Positions 27,101 through 39,785 of a DNA stretch of 64,000 nt are shown here, one piece after another. Source of the stretch: Nemertoderma westbladi (Eukaryota; Xenacoelomorpha; Nemertodermatida; Nemertodermatidae); NCBI GenBank assembly GCA_032718475.1, contig JAUCBJ010006711.1, forward strand, positions 124,001-188,000. The letters run 5' to 3'. The notes below the pieces were generated by a model that saw only the letters and a list, made by a program, of their open reading frames with translations, was not told the DNA's origin and ran no database searches. The first letter of the stretch is position 1. Each line of letters starts with the position of its first letter. Made by a program: the position numbers and the translations under genes.

Positions 27101-30100
27101 CCTATCTCCCTATTAATATTGTTGTGTTCTAGAATATTTATTATAGTTTCATCGTATTGCTAAAGTGGCTGGAGCTAAAGTTATTATGTAATGCAATAAT
27201 TCACCTCAAATATCTCAGCTATTTCATGAACATAATGAAGTATTAAAGCCATGTCAAAATCCTTGGTGTTTTTCTGCAATAATTTAACAAAATATCCTCT
27301 GATTTTTTACAAAAACCATATCGATTTTCATATTTATAACTTCTATCCCACTCCACGAGATAGAGAATCTTAAATGAACGTCAAAAGAACAGGTAACACT
27401 TACATTTATAGCAGTAATCAGCTGTTATTTGCAACGTCTTTCCGCTGGAGATGGATTAATTTTGATTGCGTTGGAACACCCCCTATCTGTGGCTTTCTGA
27501 GTGGAGAGATAAGTATCCTATCTCCCTATTAATATTGTTGTGTTCTAGAATATTTTTTATAGTTTCATCGTATTGCCAAAGTGACTAGAGCTGAAGTTAA
27601 ATCATAATACAATAATTCACCTCAAATATCTCAGCTATTTCATGAACATAATGAAGTATTAAAGCCATGTCAAAATCATTGGTGTTTTTCTGCAATAATT
27701 TATCAAAATATCCTCAGATTTTTTTCAAAAACCACATCATTTTCTTATTTATAACTTCTATCCCACTCCACGAGATAGAGAATCTTAAATGAATGTCAAA
27801 AGAACAGGTAACACTTACATTTATAGCAGTAATCAGCTGTTATTTGCTACGTCTTTCCGCTGGAGATGGATTAATTTTGATTGCGTTGGAACACCCCCTA
27901 TCTGTGGCTGTCTGAGAGGAGAGATAAGTAGCCTATCTCCCTGTTAATATTGTTGTGTTCTAGAATATTTATTATAGTTTCATCGTATTGCCAAAGTGAC
28001 TAGAGCTGAAGTTGACTCATAATACAATAATTCACCTCAAATATCTCAGCTATTTCATGAACATAATGAAGTATTAAATCCATGTCAAATTCCTTGGTAT
28101 TTTTCTGCAATAATTTATCAAAATATCCTCTGATTTTTTTCAAAAACCACATCGATTTTCTTATTTATAACTTCTATCCCACTCCACGAGATAGAGAATC
28201 TTAAATGAATGTCAAAAGAACAGGTAACACTTACATTTATAGAAGTAATCAGCTGTTATTTGCTACGTCTTTCCGCTGGAGATGGATGAATTTTGAGTGT
28301 GTCAGAACACCCCCTATCTGTGGCTGTCTGAGTTGAGAAATAAGTAGCCTATCTCCCTATTAATATTGTTGTGTTCTAGAATATTTATTATAGTTTCATC
28401 GTATTGCTAAAGTGGCTGGAGCTAAAGTTATTATGTAATGCAATAATTCACCTCAAATATCTCAGCTATTTCATGAACATAATGAAGTATTAAAGCCATG
28501 TCAAAATCCTTGGTGTTTTTCTGCAATAATTTAACAAAATATCCTCTGATTTTTTACAAAAACCATATCGATTTTCATATTTATAACTTCTATCCCACTC
28601 CACGAGATAGAGAATCTTAAATGAACGTCAAAAGAACAGGTAACACTTACATTTATAGCAGTAATCAGCTGTTATTTGCAACGTCTTTCCGCTGGAGATG
28701 GATTAATTTTGATTGCGTTGGAACACCCCCTATCTGTGGCTTTCTGAGTGGAGAGATAAGTATCCTATCTCCCTATTAATATTGTTGTGTTCTAGAATAT
28801 TTTTTATAGTTTCATCGTATTGCCAAAGTGACTAGAGCTGAAGTTAACTCATAATACAATAATTCACCTCAAATATCTCAGCTATTTCATGAACATAATG
28901 AAGTATTAAAGCCATGTCAAAATCATTGGTGTTTTTCTGCAATAATTTATCAAAATATCCTCTGATTTTTATCAAAAACCACATCGATTTTCTTATTTAT
29001 AACTTCTATCCCACTCCACGAGATAGAGAATCTTAAATGAACGTCAAAAGAACAGGTAACACTTACATTTATAGCAGTAATCAGCTGTTATTTGCTACGT
29101 CTTCCCGCTGGAGATGGATGAATTTTGATTGCGTTGGAACACCCCCTATCTGTGGCTGTCTGAGTGGCGTGATAAGTAGCCTATCTCCCTGTTAATATTG
29201 TTGTGTTCTAGAATATTTATTATAGTTTCATCGTATTGCCAAAGTGACTAGAGCTGAAGTTGACTCATAATACAATAATTCACCTCAAATATCTCAGCTA
29301 TTTCATGAACATAATGAAGTATTAAATCAATGTCAAATTCCTTGGTATTTTTCTGCAATAATTTATCAAAATATCCTCTGATTTTTTTCAAAAACCATAT
29401 CAATTTTCATCTTTATAACTTCTATCCCACTCAACGAGATAAAGTATCTTAAATGAAAGTCAAAAGAACAGGTAACACTTACATTTATAGAAGTAATCAG
29501 CTGTTATTTGCTACGTCTTTCCGCTGGAGATGGATGAATTTTGATTGCGTTGGAACACCCCCCTATCTGTGACTTTCTGAGTGGAGAGATAAGTATCCTA
29601 TCTCCCTATTAATATTGTTGTGTTCTAGAATATTTTTTATAGTTTCATCGTATTGCCAAAGTGACTAGAGCTGAAGTTGTCTCATAATTCAATAATTCAC
29701 CTCAAATATCTCAGCTATTTCATGAACATAATGAAGTATTAAATCCATGTCAAAATCCTTGGTATTTTTCTGCAATAATTTATCAAAATATCCTCTGATT
29801 TTTTTCAAAAACCATATCAATTTTCATATTTATAACTTCTATCCCACTCCACGAGATAGAGAATCTTAAATGAACGTCAAAAGAACAGGTAACACTTAAA
29901 TTTATAGAAGTAATCAGCTGTTATTTGCTACGTCTTTCCGCTGGAGATGGATGAATTTTGATTGCGTTGGAACACCCCCTATCTGTGGCTTTCTGAGTGG
30001 AGAGATAAGTATCCTATCTTCCTATTAATATTGTTGTGTTCTAGAATATTTTTTATAGTTTCATCGTATTGCCAAAGTGACTAGAGCTGAAGTTAAATCA

Positions 30101-33100
30101 TAATACAATAATTCACCTCAAATATCTCAGCTATTTCATGAACATAATGAAGTATTAAAGCCATGTCAAAATCATTGGTGTTTTTCTGCAATAATTTATC
30201 AAAATATCCTCAGATTTTTTTCAAAAACCACATCATTTTCTTATTTATAACTTCTATCCCACTCCACGAGATAGAGAATCTTAAATGAATGTCAAAAGAA
30301 CAGGTAACACTTACATTTATAGCAGTAATCAGCTGTTATTTGCTACGTCTTTCCGCTGGAGATGGATTAATTTTGATTGCGTTGGAACACCCCCTATCTG
30401 TGGCTGTCTGAGAGGAGAGATAAGTAGCCTATCTCCCTGTTAATATTGTTGTGTTCTAGAATATTTATTATAGTTTCATCGTATTGCCAAAGTGACTAGA
30501 GCTGAAGTTGACTCATAATACAATAATTCACCTCAAATATCTCAGCTATTTCATGAACATAATGAAGTATTAAATCCATGTCAAATTCCTTGGTATTTTT
30601 CTGCAATAATTTATCAAAATATCCTCTGATTTTTTTCAAAAACCACATCGATTTTCTTATTTATAACTTCTATCCCACTCCACGAGATAGAGAATCTTAA
30701 ATGAATGTCAAAAGAACAGGTAACACTTACATTTATAGCAGTAATCAGCTGTTATTTGCTACGTCTTTCCGCTGGAGATGGATTAATTTTGATTGCGTTG
30801 GAACACCCCCTATCTGTGGCTGTCTGAGAGGAGAGATAAGTAGCCTATCTCCCTGTTAATATTGTTGTGTTCTAGAATATTTATTATAGTTTCATCGTAT
30901 TGCCAAAGTGACTAGAGCTGAAGTTGACTCATAATACAATAATTCACCTCAAATATCTCAGCTATTTCATGAACATAATGAAGTATTAAATCCATGTCAA
31001 AATCCTTGGTATTTTTCTGCAATAATTTATCAAAATATCCTCTGATTTTTTTCAAAAACCATATCAATTTTCATATTTATAACTTCTATCCCACTCCACG
31101 AGATAAAGAATCTAAAATGAAAGTCAAAAGAACAGGTAACACTTACATTTATAGAAGTAATCAGCTGTTATTTGCTACGTCTTTCCGCTGGAGATGGATG
31201 AATTTTGATTGTGTCAGAACACCCCCTATCTGTGGCTGTCTGAGTTGAGAAATAAGTAGCCTATCTCCCTATTAATATTGTTGTGTTCTAGAATATTTAT
31301 TATAGTTTCATCGTATTGCTAAAGTGGCTGGAGCTAAAGTTATTATGTAATGCAATAATTCACCTCAAATATCTCAGCTATTTCATGAACATAATGAAGT
31401 ATTAAATCCATGTCAAATTCCTTGGTATTTTTCTGCAATAATTTATCAAAATATCCTCTGATTTTTTTCAAAAACCATATCAATTTTCATATTTATAACT
31501 TCTATCCCACTCCACGAGATAAAGAATCTTAAATGAAAGTCAAAAGAAGAGGTAACACTTACATTTATAGAAGTAATCAGCTGTTATTTGCTACGACTTT
31601 CCGCTGGAGATGCATGAATTTTGATTGTGTCAGAACACCCCCTATCTGTGGCTGTCTGAGTTGAGAAATAAGTAGCCTATCTCCCTATTAATATTGTTGT
31701 GTTCTAGAATATTTATTATAGTTTCATCGTATTGCTAAAGTGGCTGGAGCTAAAGTTATTATGTAATGCAATAATTCACCTCAAATATCTCAGCTATTTC
31801 ATGAACATAATCAAGTATTAAAGCCATGTCAAAATCCTTGGTGTTTTTCTGCAATAATTTATCAAAATATCCTCTGATTTTTTACAAAAATCATATCGAT
31901 TTTCATATTTATAACTTCTATCCCACTCCACGAGATAGAGAATCTTAAATTAACGTCAAAAGAACAGGTAACACTTACATTCATTTATAGCAGTAATCAG
32001 CTGTTATTTGCTACGTCTTTCCGCTGGAGATGGATGAATTTTGATTGCGTTGGAACACCCCCTATCTGTGGCTGTCTGAGTGGAGAGATAAGTAGCCTAT
32101 CTCCCTGTTAATATTGTTGTGTTCTAGAATATTTTTTATAGTTTCATCGTATTGCCAAAGTGACTAGAGCTGAAGTTGACTCATAATACAATAATTCACC
32201 TCAAATATCTCAGCTATTTCATGAACATAATGAAGTATTAAATCCATGTCAAAATCCTTGGTATTTTTCTGCAATAATTTATCAAAATATCCTCTGATTT
32301 TTTTCAAAAACCATATCAATTTTCATATTTATAACTTCTATCCCACTCCACGAGATAAAGAATCTAAAATGAAAGTCAAAAGAACAGGTAACACTTACAT
32401 TTATAGAAGTAATCAGCTGTTATTTGCTACGTCTTTCCGCTGGAGATGGATGAATTTTGATTGTGTCAGAACACCCCCTATCTGTGGCTGTCTGAGTTGA
32501 GAAATAAGTAGCCTATCTCCCTATTAATATTGTTGTGTTCTAGAATATTTATTATAGTTTCATCGTATTGCTAAAGTGGCTGGAGCTAAAGTTATTATGT
32601 AATGCAATAATTCACCTCAAATATCTCAGCTATTTCATGAACATAATGAAGTATTAAATCCATGTCAAATTCCTTGGTATTTTTCTGCAATAATTTATCA
32701 AAATATCCTCTGATTTTTTTCAAAAACCATATCAATTTTCATATTTATAACTTCTATCCCACTCCACGAGATAAAGAATCTTAAATGAAAGTCAAAAGAA
32801 GAGGTAACACTTACATTTATAGAAGTAATCAGCTGTTATTTGCTACGACTTTCCGCTGGAGATGCATGAATTTTGATTGTGTCAGAACACCCCCTATCTG
32901 TGGCTGTCTGAGTTGAGAAATAAGTAGCCTATCTCCCTATTAATATTGTTGTGTTCTAGAATATTTATTATAGTTTCATCGTATTGCTAAAGTGGCTGGA
33001 GCTAAAGTTATTATGTAATGCAATAATTCACCTCAAATATCTCAGCTATTTCATGAACATAATCAAGTATTAAAGCCATGTCAAAATCCTTGGTGTTTTT

Positions 33101-35355
33101 CTGCAATAATTTATCAAAATATCCTCTGATTTTTTACAAAAATCATATCGATTTTCATATTTATAACTTCTATCCCACTCCACGAGATAGAGAATCTTAA
33201 ATTAACGTCAAAAGAACAGGTAACACTTACATTCATTTATAGCAGTAATCAGCTGTTATTTGCTACGTCTTTCCGCTGGAGATGGATGAATTTTGATTGC
33301 GTTGGAACACCCCCTATCTGTGGCTGTCTGAGTGGAGAGATAAGTAGCCTATCTCCCTGTTAATATTGTTGTGTTCTAGAATATTTTTTATAGTTTCATC
33401 GTATTGCCAAAGTGACTAGAGCTGAAGTTAGCTGATAATACAATAATTCACCTCAAATATCTCAGCTATTTCATGAACATAATGAAGTATTAAAGCCATG
33501 TCAAAATCATTGGTGTTTTTCTGCAATAATTTATCAAAATATCCTCTGATTTTTTTCAAAAACCACATCGATTTTCTTATTTATAACTTCTATCCCACTC
33601 CACGAGATAGAGAATCTTAAATGAACGTCAAAAGAACAGGTAACACTTACATTTATAGCAGTAATCAGCTGTTATTTGCTACGTCTTTCCGCTGGAGGTG
33701 GATGAATTTTGATTGCGTTGGAACACCCCCTATCTGTGGCTGTCTGAGAGGAGAGATAAGTAGCCTATCTCCCTATTAATATTGTTGTGTTCTAGAATAT
33801 TTATTATAGTTTCATCGTATTGCTAAAGTGGCTGGAGCTAAAGTTATTATGTAATGCAATAATTCACCTCAAATATCTCAGCTATTTCATGAACATAATG
33901 AAGTATTAAATCCATGTCAAATTCCTTGGTATTTTTCTGCAATAATTTATCAAAATATCCTCTGATTTTTTTCAAAAACCATATCAATTTTCATATTTAT
34001 AACTTCTATCCCACTCCACGAGATAAGGAATCTTAAATGAAAGTCAAAAGAAGAGGTAACTCTTACATTTATAGAAGTAATCAGCTGTTATTTGCTACGT
34101 CTTTCCGCTGGAGATGGATGAATTTTGATTGTGTCAGAACACCCCCTATCTGTGGCTGTCTGAATTGAGAAATAAGTAGCCTATCTCCCTATTAATATTG
34201 TTGTGTTCTAGAATATTTATTATAGTTTCATCGTATTGCTAAAGTGGCTGGAGCTAAAGTTATTATGTAATGCAATAATTCACCTCAAATATCTCAGCTA
34301 TTTCATGAACATAATCAAGTATTAAAGCCATGTCAAAATCCTTGGTGTTTTTCTGCAATAATTTATCAAAATATCCTCTGATTTTTTTCAAAAACCACAT
34401 CGATTTTCTTATTTATAACTTCTATCCCACTCCACGAGATAGAGAATCTTAAATGAACATCAAAAGAACAGGTAACACTTACATTTATAGCAGTAATCAG
34501 CTGTTATTTGCTACGTCTTTCCGCTGGAGGTGGATGAATTTTGATTGCGTTGGAACACCCCCTATCTGTGGCTGTCTGAGAGGAGAGATAAGTAGCCTAT
34601 CTCCCTGTTAATATTGTTGTGTTCTAGAATATTTATTATAGTTTCATCGTATTGCCAAAGTGACTAGAGCTGAAGTTGACTCATAATACAATAATTCACC
34701 TCAAATATCTCAGCTATTTCATGAACATAATGAAGTATTAAATCCATGTCAAATTCCTTGGTATTTTTCTGCAATAATTTTATCCTCTGATTTTTTTCAA
34801 AAACCATATCAATTTTCATATTTATAACTTCTATCCCACTCAGCGAGATAAAGTATCTTAAATGAAAGTCAAAAGAACAGGTAACACTTACATTTATAGA
34901 AGTAATCAGCTGTTATTTGCTTCGTCTTTCCGCTGGAGATGGATGAATTTTGATTGTGTCAGAACACCCCTATCTGTGGCTGTCTGAGTTGAGAGATAAG
35001 TAGCCTATCTCCCTATTAATATTGTTGTGTTCTAGAATATTTATTATAGTTTCATCGCATTGCTAAAGTGGCTGGAGCTAAAGTTATTATGTAATGCAAT
35101 AATTCACCTCAAATATCTCAGCTATTTCATGAACATAATGAAGTATTAAATCCATGTCAAAATCCTTGGTATTTTTCTGCAATAATTTATCAAAATATCC
35201 TCTGATTTTTTTCAAAAACCATATCAATTTTCATATTTATAACTTCTATCCCACTCCACGAGATAAAGAATCTAAAATGAAAGTCAAAAGAACAGGTAAC
35301 ACTTACATTTATAGAAGTAATCAGCTGTTATTTGCTACGTCTTTCCGCTGGAGAT
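21162..35355. repeat. ~415-bp satellite array, segment C
   Basis: About 34 monomers. The segment begins inside a monomer (GTGGCTGTCTGAG) directly after the truncated retroelement and ends at GCTGGAGAT before BEL-A copy 2. Internal duplications are visible from shared variants: GCAACGTCTTT at 24936 and 28679 (+3743); GAGTGTGTCAGAAC at 27046 and 28292 (+1246, three monomers); an added CATT (TTCATTTATAGC) near 31979 and 33231 (+1252). Confidence 0.97.
22761..22850. repeat. 88-bp truncated satellite monomer
   Basis: Successive CAGCTG landmarks are only 88 bp apart (22761 and 22849) instead of about 415. The sequence jumps from GGAACACCCC straight to AACACTTACATT, which deletes about 327 bp. The AACAC microhomology at the join suggests slippage or end joining. 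Confidence 0.85.
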
Positions 35356-35908
35356 TGTTAGCTTATTCAATCCCGCTAACACCCCATAAAGTTAAGCCGA
35401 TAAGCAATATTGGGGGCCACGAGATTGAGTAATCAATCACTCGTGCCACCCCAATAAAATGGGAAGGAGAACCACACAATGAGGGTCAGGGGCCAAACCC
35501 CTAACCCAGAGAGAACAGGTGGAGTGAACGGGAACACTCCAAAGGGCGCCAACAAGGGTATCAACCAATCAGAGGGGGTAAAGGCATCGATTAGGTAGAG
35601 TAACAAGGCCAACCGTGCAATATAGCCAGTTGGCAGTAATCACTTTACTCAGTTATCTCAGTATCATATTGGTGCTAGTTAGGTTAGTTAGTTTAGCTAG
35701 GGAAGGACCGGGACTTTAATTACCATTTCCCGCCTTCTGTGTACGACATCATATATCTATATCTATATCTTTTACCTGAATATTATACGCGACAAACAAC
35801 ATAAACCCTTTCACTCTTCACACACGGCGGGGACGCGTAAATTAACAAACGGATAAACCGGGATCCTCCCTGGATCCCGTCACAGTAATTAAACCCGTCG
35901 GTGGCACA
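35356..35908 (+). repeat. BEL-A 5' LTR (copy 2), right end approximate
   Basis: Collinear with 16396-16948 at an offset of 18960. Candidate right ends CACA at 35884 or 35908 are each followed by GTAATTAAAC. The matching 3' LTR is not in the window. The hairpin CGGGATCC-n5-GGATCCCG lies at 35859-35879. Confidence 0.55.
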
Positions 35909-36200
35909 GTAATTAAACTCAGAGCTGCCGACCTAGCTAGCTAAACTACCAGCCACCAATCACCAAGCGAGATGAGTCAGTCGAGAGAGACAACGCCGAC
36001 GCGGACCCCAGGCGAAGAATTAACGATCCGCGAGGCCGCAACCAGGCGGTACAGGCCCACAACGCCGGACCCATCGGTAACGGGTCATCCGGCAGTTCAG
36101 GACGAGGGGGGCCGCCTGGAACCCGAGGTCGAGCCGAGAGAAGGAGAGAGCGAGACGGAGGGAGAAGGAGACGAGTCGACACGGGACGTGGGTCGACGTA

Positions 36201-36425
36201 CTGATGTCGCCGGCCAGCCACAGGCCGAGGGCGATGAGTGGCCCACCGAAACGGCGACGGTGGGGCCGACGGTACGACGCCGGACCCGGAGAGATGGAGG
36301 AGATGTCGATACCGATGTCGCCGGCCAGCTACAGGCCGAGGGCGACGAACGGCCCACCGAAACGGCGACGGTGGGACGCCGGTACGACGTCGGACCCGGA
36401 GAGACGGAAGAGAGGTCGGCGACGA
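36201..36425 (+). repeat. Two 111-bp tandem repeats in BEL-A gag
   Basis: GATGTCGCCGGCCAG recurs at 36203 and 36314. The unit is 37 codons, so the duplication was in frame. The second unit has GTGGGACGCCGG where the first has GTGGGGCCGACGG, one base fewer, and that shifts the reading frame of gag. The same occurs at 17241-17465 in copy 1. Confidence 0.8.
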
Positions 36426-37539
36426 GGACGTCGGGGTTTCTGATCGACTTCGACGGGCCTACAACGCGACCCAGAAACTGCTAAAGGAGGCCAAGGAGGG
36501 GGCGAAGATAGACGAGGTTAGACTGAGGAAACGACTAGGTGAGTCGAATAAACACTTTAATTATCTAATGCGCTTTGGGCAAAGAGAACTGGCCAAGGAG
36601 AGAGCGAGGGGAGTTGCCGAGGAACTGTATGACTTGTGGCGGTGTAGGGGTATGGAACCTAGCGTAGTGTACGTAGGGCCATACTTAGTCGATGCTCGGG
36701 GACTAAAATTAGTGGGTTGGGAGAGACCTGAGGAGGGCGAATCCGAAGATTCGGCCTCGTCGGTCGGAGGAAGTTCCGGGAGGCGGGGGAAAGTCAGTAG
36801 GTCGGGAAGGCGGAGGGAATCCGTCGTAACCGATAAGTCTGCTACATCCTCCGCGAAAGGAAGACGGGTGAGAGAGATAAATGCCACGTACCATCTCGAT
36901 TTGATAGAGCAAGGTCAAAGGGAAGTAGGTAGACGGTTAGAGGAGGGGAGAGTGCTGCTAGAGAGGGAAATGGCGTTGATTAAAGAAACCGGAGAGAGGG
37001 CCGAAAGGGCCGCGAGAAGCCTTAGGGAGTGTGAGGAAGTAGGGAGGAAGGAACAAGAAGAGCGTGAGGCGGAACGTAGGGAACGTGTAGCGAGAGAGAA
37101 AAATGAGCGCAAAGAGCGTGAGGCGGAACGTAAGGAACGTGTAGCGAGAGAGGAAAATGAGTGCAAAGAACGCAAGGTGAGAGTGGAAAACTAGTGCAAA
37201 GAACGCGAGGCGAGAGAGGAAAACGAACGCAGAGAGCGTGAGGCGAGACGAAGGGAGGGGGCTAGAAGAGAGTTGGAATTGGCCGAGCGGGATGCACGGG
37301 AGTGTAGGGAGAGAATGGCAAGAAAGGAGTATGAGCGAGAAGAGCTGGAGAAACGTCAAGGTGAGCTTACAGGGTACAAAGCTATACATACGCGCGAACG
37401 GGAACTGGCGCGAATAGGGGCGTCTGAGAGTGGGGCAAGCTCGAGTATTTTCGAGGAGCCAGGGGCTGTGGATACATTTATTAATACCCCACTTACAGGG
37501 ACCGCACGACAGACCCAAGACTGGTGTGACCGTACAGGC

Positions 37540-37554
37540 GGGGGGGGGGGGGGG
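37540..37554 (+). repeat. G15 tract at a gag frame change
   Basis: Fifteen consecutive G. The frame upstream (charged coiled coil) and the frame downstream (Asn-rich) differ by one and meet here. The same length is seen at 18580-18594 in copy 1. Confidence 0.85.
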
Positions 37555-38114
37555 TGGTAATAATAATGCTACAGTAGACATCGTTAATATTAATAGTACC
37601 GTATTGGATAACCCTAATCCCTTTATTGCAGCAAATAATGCTTTACCTAGTAGCAGTAATTTAAATTTAAATACAAATAATAATTTCAATTTGAAGGTGC
37701 AAAATAATCCGAATAATAATTTAAATTTAGAAAATAATAATAATTCAAATAATTTGAGTAATGATCCAAGCCCGAATTTACAAAATAATTCAAATGATTT
37801 TGTTTCAAACGAACAAATTAATTCCGTTTCCAATATGGGTGCTATTAACGTGAACACGTCGGGCGTGTATGGCCAGGCAGAAGGGGGCCTGGTAGGCCAC
37901 GTAGTTGGTAGGCAGGGAGTGGCTGGGTTGGGTAGACCCAGCGAGGGCCTGGTAGGCCACGTAGTTGGTAGGCAGGGAGTAGAGGGCCTGGTAGGCCACG
38001 CAATAGCAGAAGGAGAGGCGGGGGTGAATAGACCCGACCGCGGTAGGGTTGATGTGTCGACTGGAGAGGGATATAGTAGCGGGATGAGAGATAGCGAAGT
38101 TAGATGTGGCGAGT

Positions 38115-38127
38115 GGGGGGGGGGGGG
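38115..38127 (+). repeat. G13 tract at a gag frame change
   Basis: Thirteen G here and fourteen at the equivalent 19155-19168 in copy 1, so length is unstable. The open frame changes at this tract. Confidence 0.85.
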
Positions 38128-39031
38128 CTACAGGGGCCCCACAACAGCGAGTTAGCGGCGAAAAGGGGGGGGCAGAGAGTGTCCCACAGCCGTCAGCGGA
38201 TAATGCGCGGGCCGAAATAGGTAAACCGCAACACCCGGCGATGGAAAGCAATAGGGGGATTGCGAGTATCCCCAGCGGCGTGCGACCGAGCAGAGAGAGA
38301 CAGGTTGACGTCGTAAGAGGGCGGACGAAGCGTCGAGCCCGATCAGAAGAGGGAAGAAGAACAGTGGGGTTTAACCGGGAGGTCGACGAGAGATCTCACG
38401 AGCGGGAATACTCCACTGAAAGGAGAAGAAGAGAAGACAGTAGTAGAAGTATCGCCGCGAACGATAGAAGAGCGAGGACGGATAGCGAGCCGTCGGTAGT
38501 CGAGATGAGAACAGAGAGTCAGTGGGGTCGGACTCCGGGAGATTGCCGTCGCCCCGGAGAGATGCGACCTGGTGAGGCGCATTACGCGCCGATGGAGGGG
38601 TACGCGATGTACCGGTACGAAGACGAGAACAGTAGAGGGGGGGATCGAAGAGAAACTTTCCGACGGAATATACCTACCGATCGAGAATACGGTAGCCGCG
38701 GGGAGGACTATTCGAGAAGAATAAACTTCGATCCCGAGCGACACATGCAGACTGTAGGACATACTGTAGGCCTTACTGCACATACCGTAGGCCATACGGA
38801 CAGAGGCAATGTAGGCAATAGGATAGCGCGGACGACGGGATTAAACCCGGAAGTCGCGGAATACATACCGGCGAGTAGGCCAGAAGCTGATAGGCCTATA
38901 CCGGTACCAGTACAGCAGTATGACTACAGCATGCAGGGACATAACATATACCCAGGGGAGGGGGGAATTATTGCGGATAGGTGTATGGGCCCCAACATAT
39001 TAACATCAACCCCAGTACCAAAGATACCGGT

Positions 39032-39046
39032 GGGGGGGGGGGGGGG
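39032..39046 (+). repeat. G15 tract at a gag frame change
   Basis: Fifteen G in both copies (20071-20085 in copy 1). The upstream Arg-rich frame and the DUF1759 frame meet at this run. Confidence 0.85.
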
Positions 39047-39785
39047 CAGGGTGACATTCCCCCATCACAATATCAACAATATACCCCGATAGGAGCAAGA
39101 ACAACGAGACCCTTGGATGAAAATAGGTCGTGCGACACAGAAATTTGGAGGGGGCCGCTACCCCCGATGACATATCCAAGTCAAAGGAAAGGTGGAAATA
39201 GGACAGACGGACCGCACCAGACAGGAGAAACTATACAACATCCATCGAACCCATTGGAGGCACAGGCGATGGGGATGGCCACGTTGATCGATGCGTTGAA
39301 AACGAGGATCGAGTTACCACCCGTGGAACCATTCAAATTCGATGGGAGTAGGCCGGAAGAATATCTACAGTTTCGGCGCATGTATAGTAACGAAATACTA
39401 ACAAAAAACGTGACGCAGGCGGAGTGCCTAAAATATCTGCAAGTATACACGGGAGGCCCAGCATACGATATCGTGAGGCAATACCAAGGCATAGAGGGCG
39501 GCTTCACGACAGCATGGCGGGCACTGGATAGGGAATACGGGCACCCGGCCAAGATCATCAGGCAGACACTGAGAGGCATAACATCGGGTGGCCTACAGGA
39601 TAATCCCGTTAGCATTAAGACGTTCGCTAACAAAGTCGAAAAGGCGCTAATCGTGCTGAAGACGCTAGACGCGCCATACGAACTCAACGCGTCCAACAAC
39701 ATCCACCACGATAGCGCAGGCACTACCGAACTGGCTGCGCAACAAGTGGAGGAAGATCGCTTTCTCCACTCGAGACAAGAAGGGT

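Noticed and set aside
1-35355. CRISPR-like array
   Set aside because: The units are 415 bp of continuous similarity without repeat-spacer structure, and the context is eukaryotic.
721-35432. Recurring 60-92-codon frames in the satellite (starting MSKSLVFF or MKVKRTGNTY)
   Set aside because: They are present in some monomers and broken in others, follow the monomer exactly, and show no codon-type variation; chance frames in a repeat.
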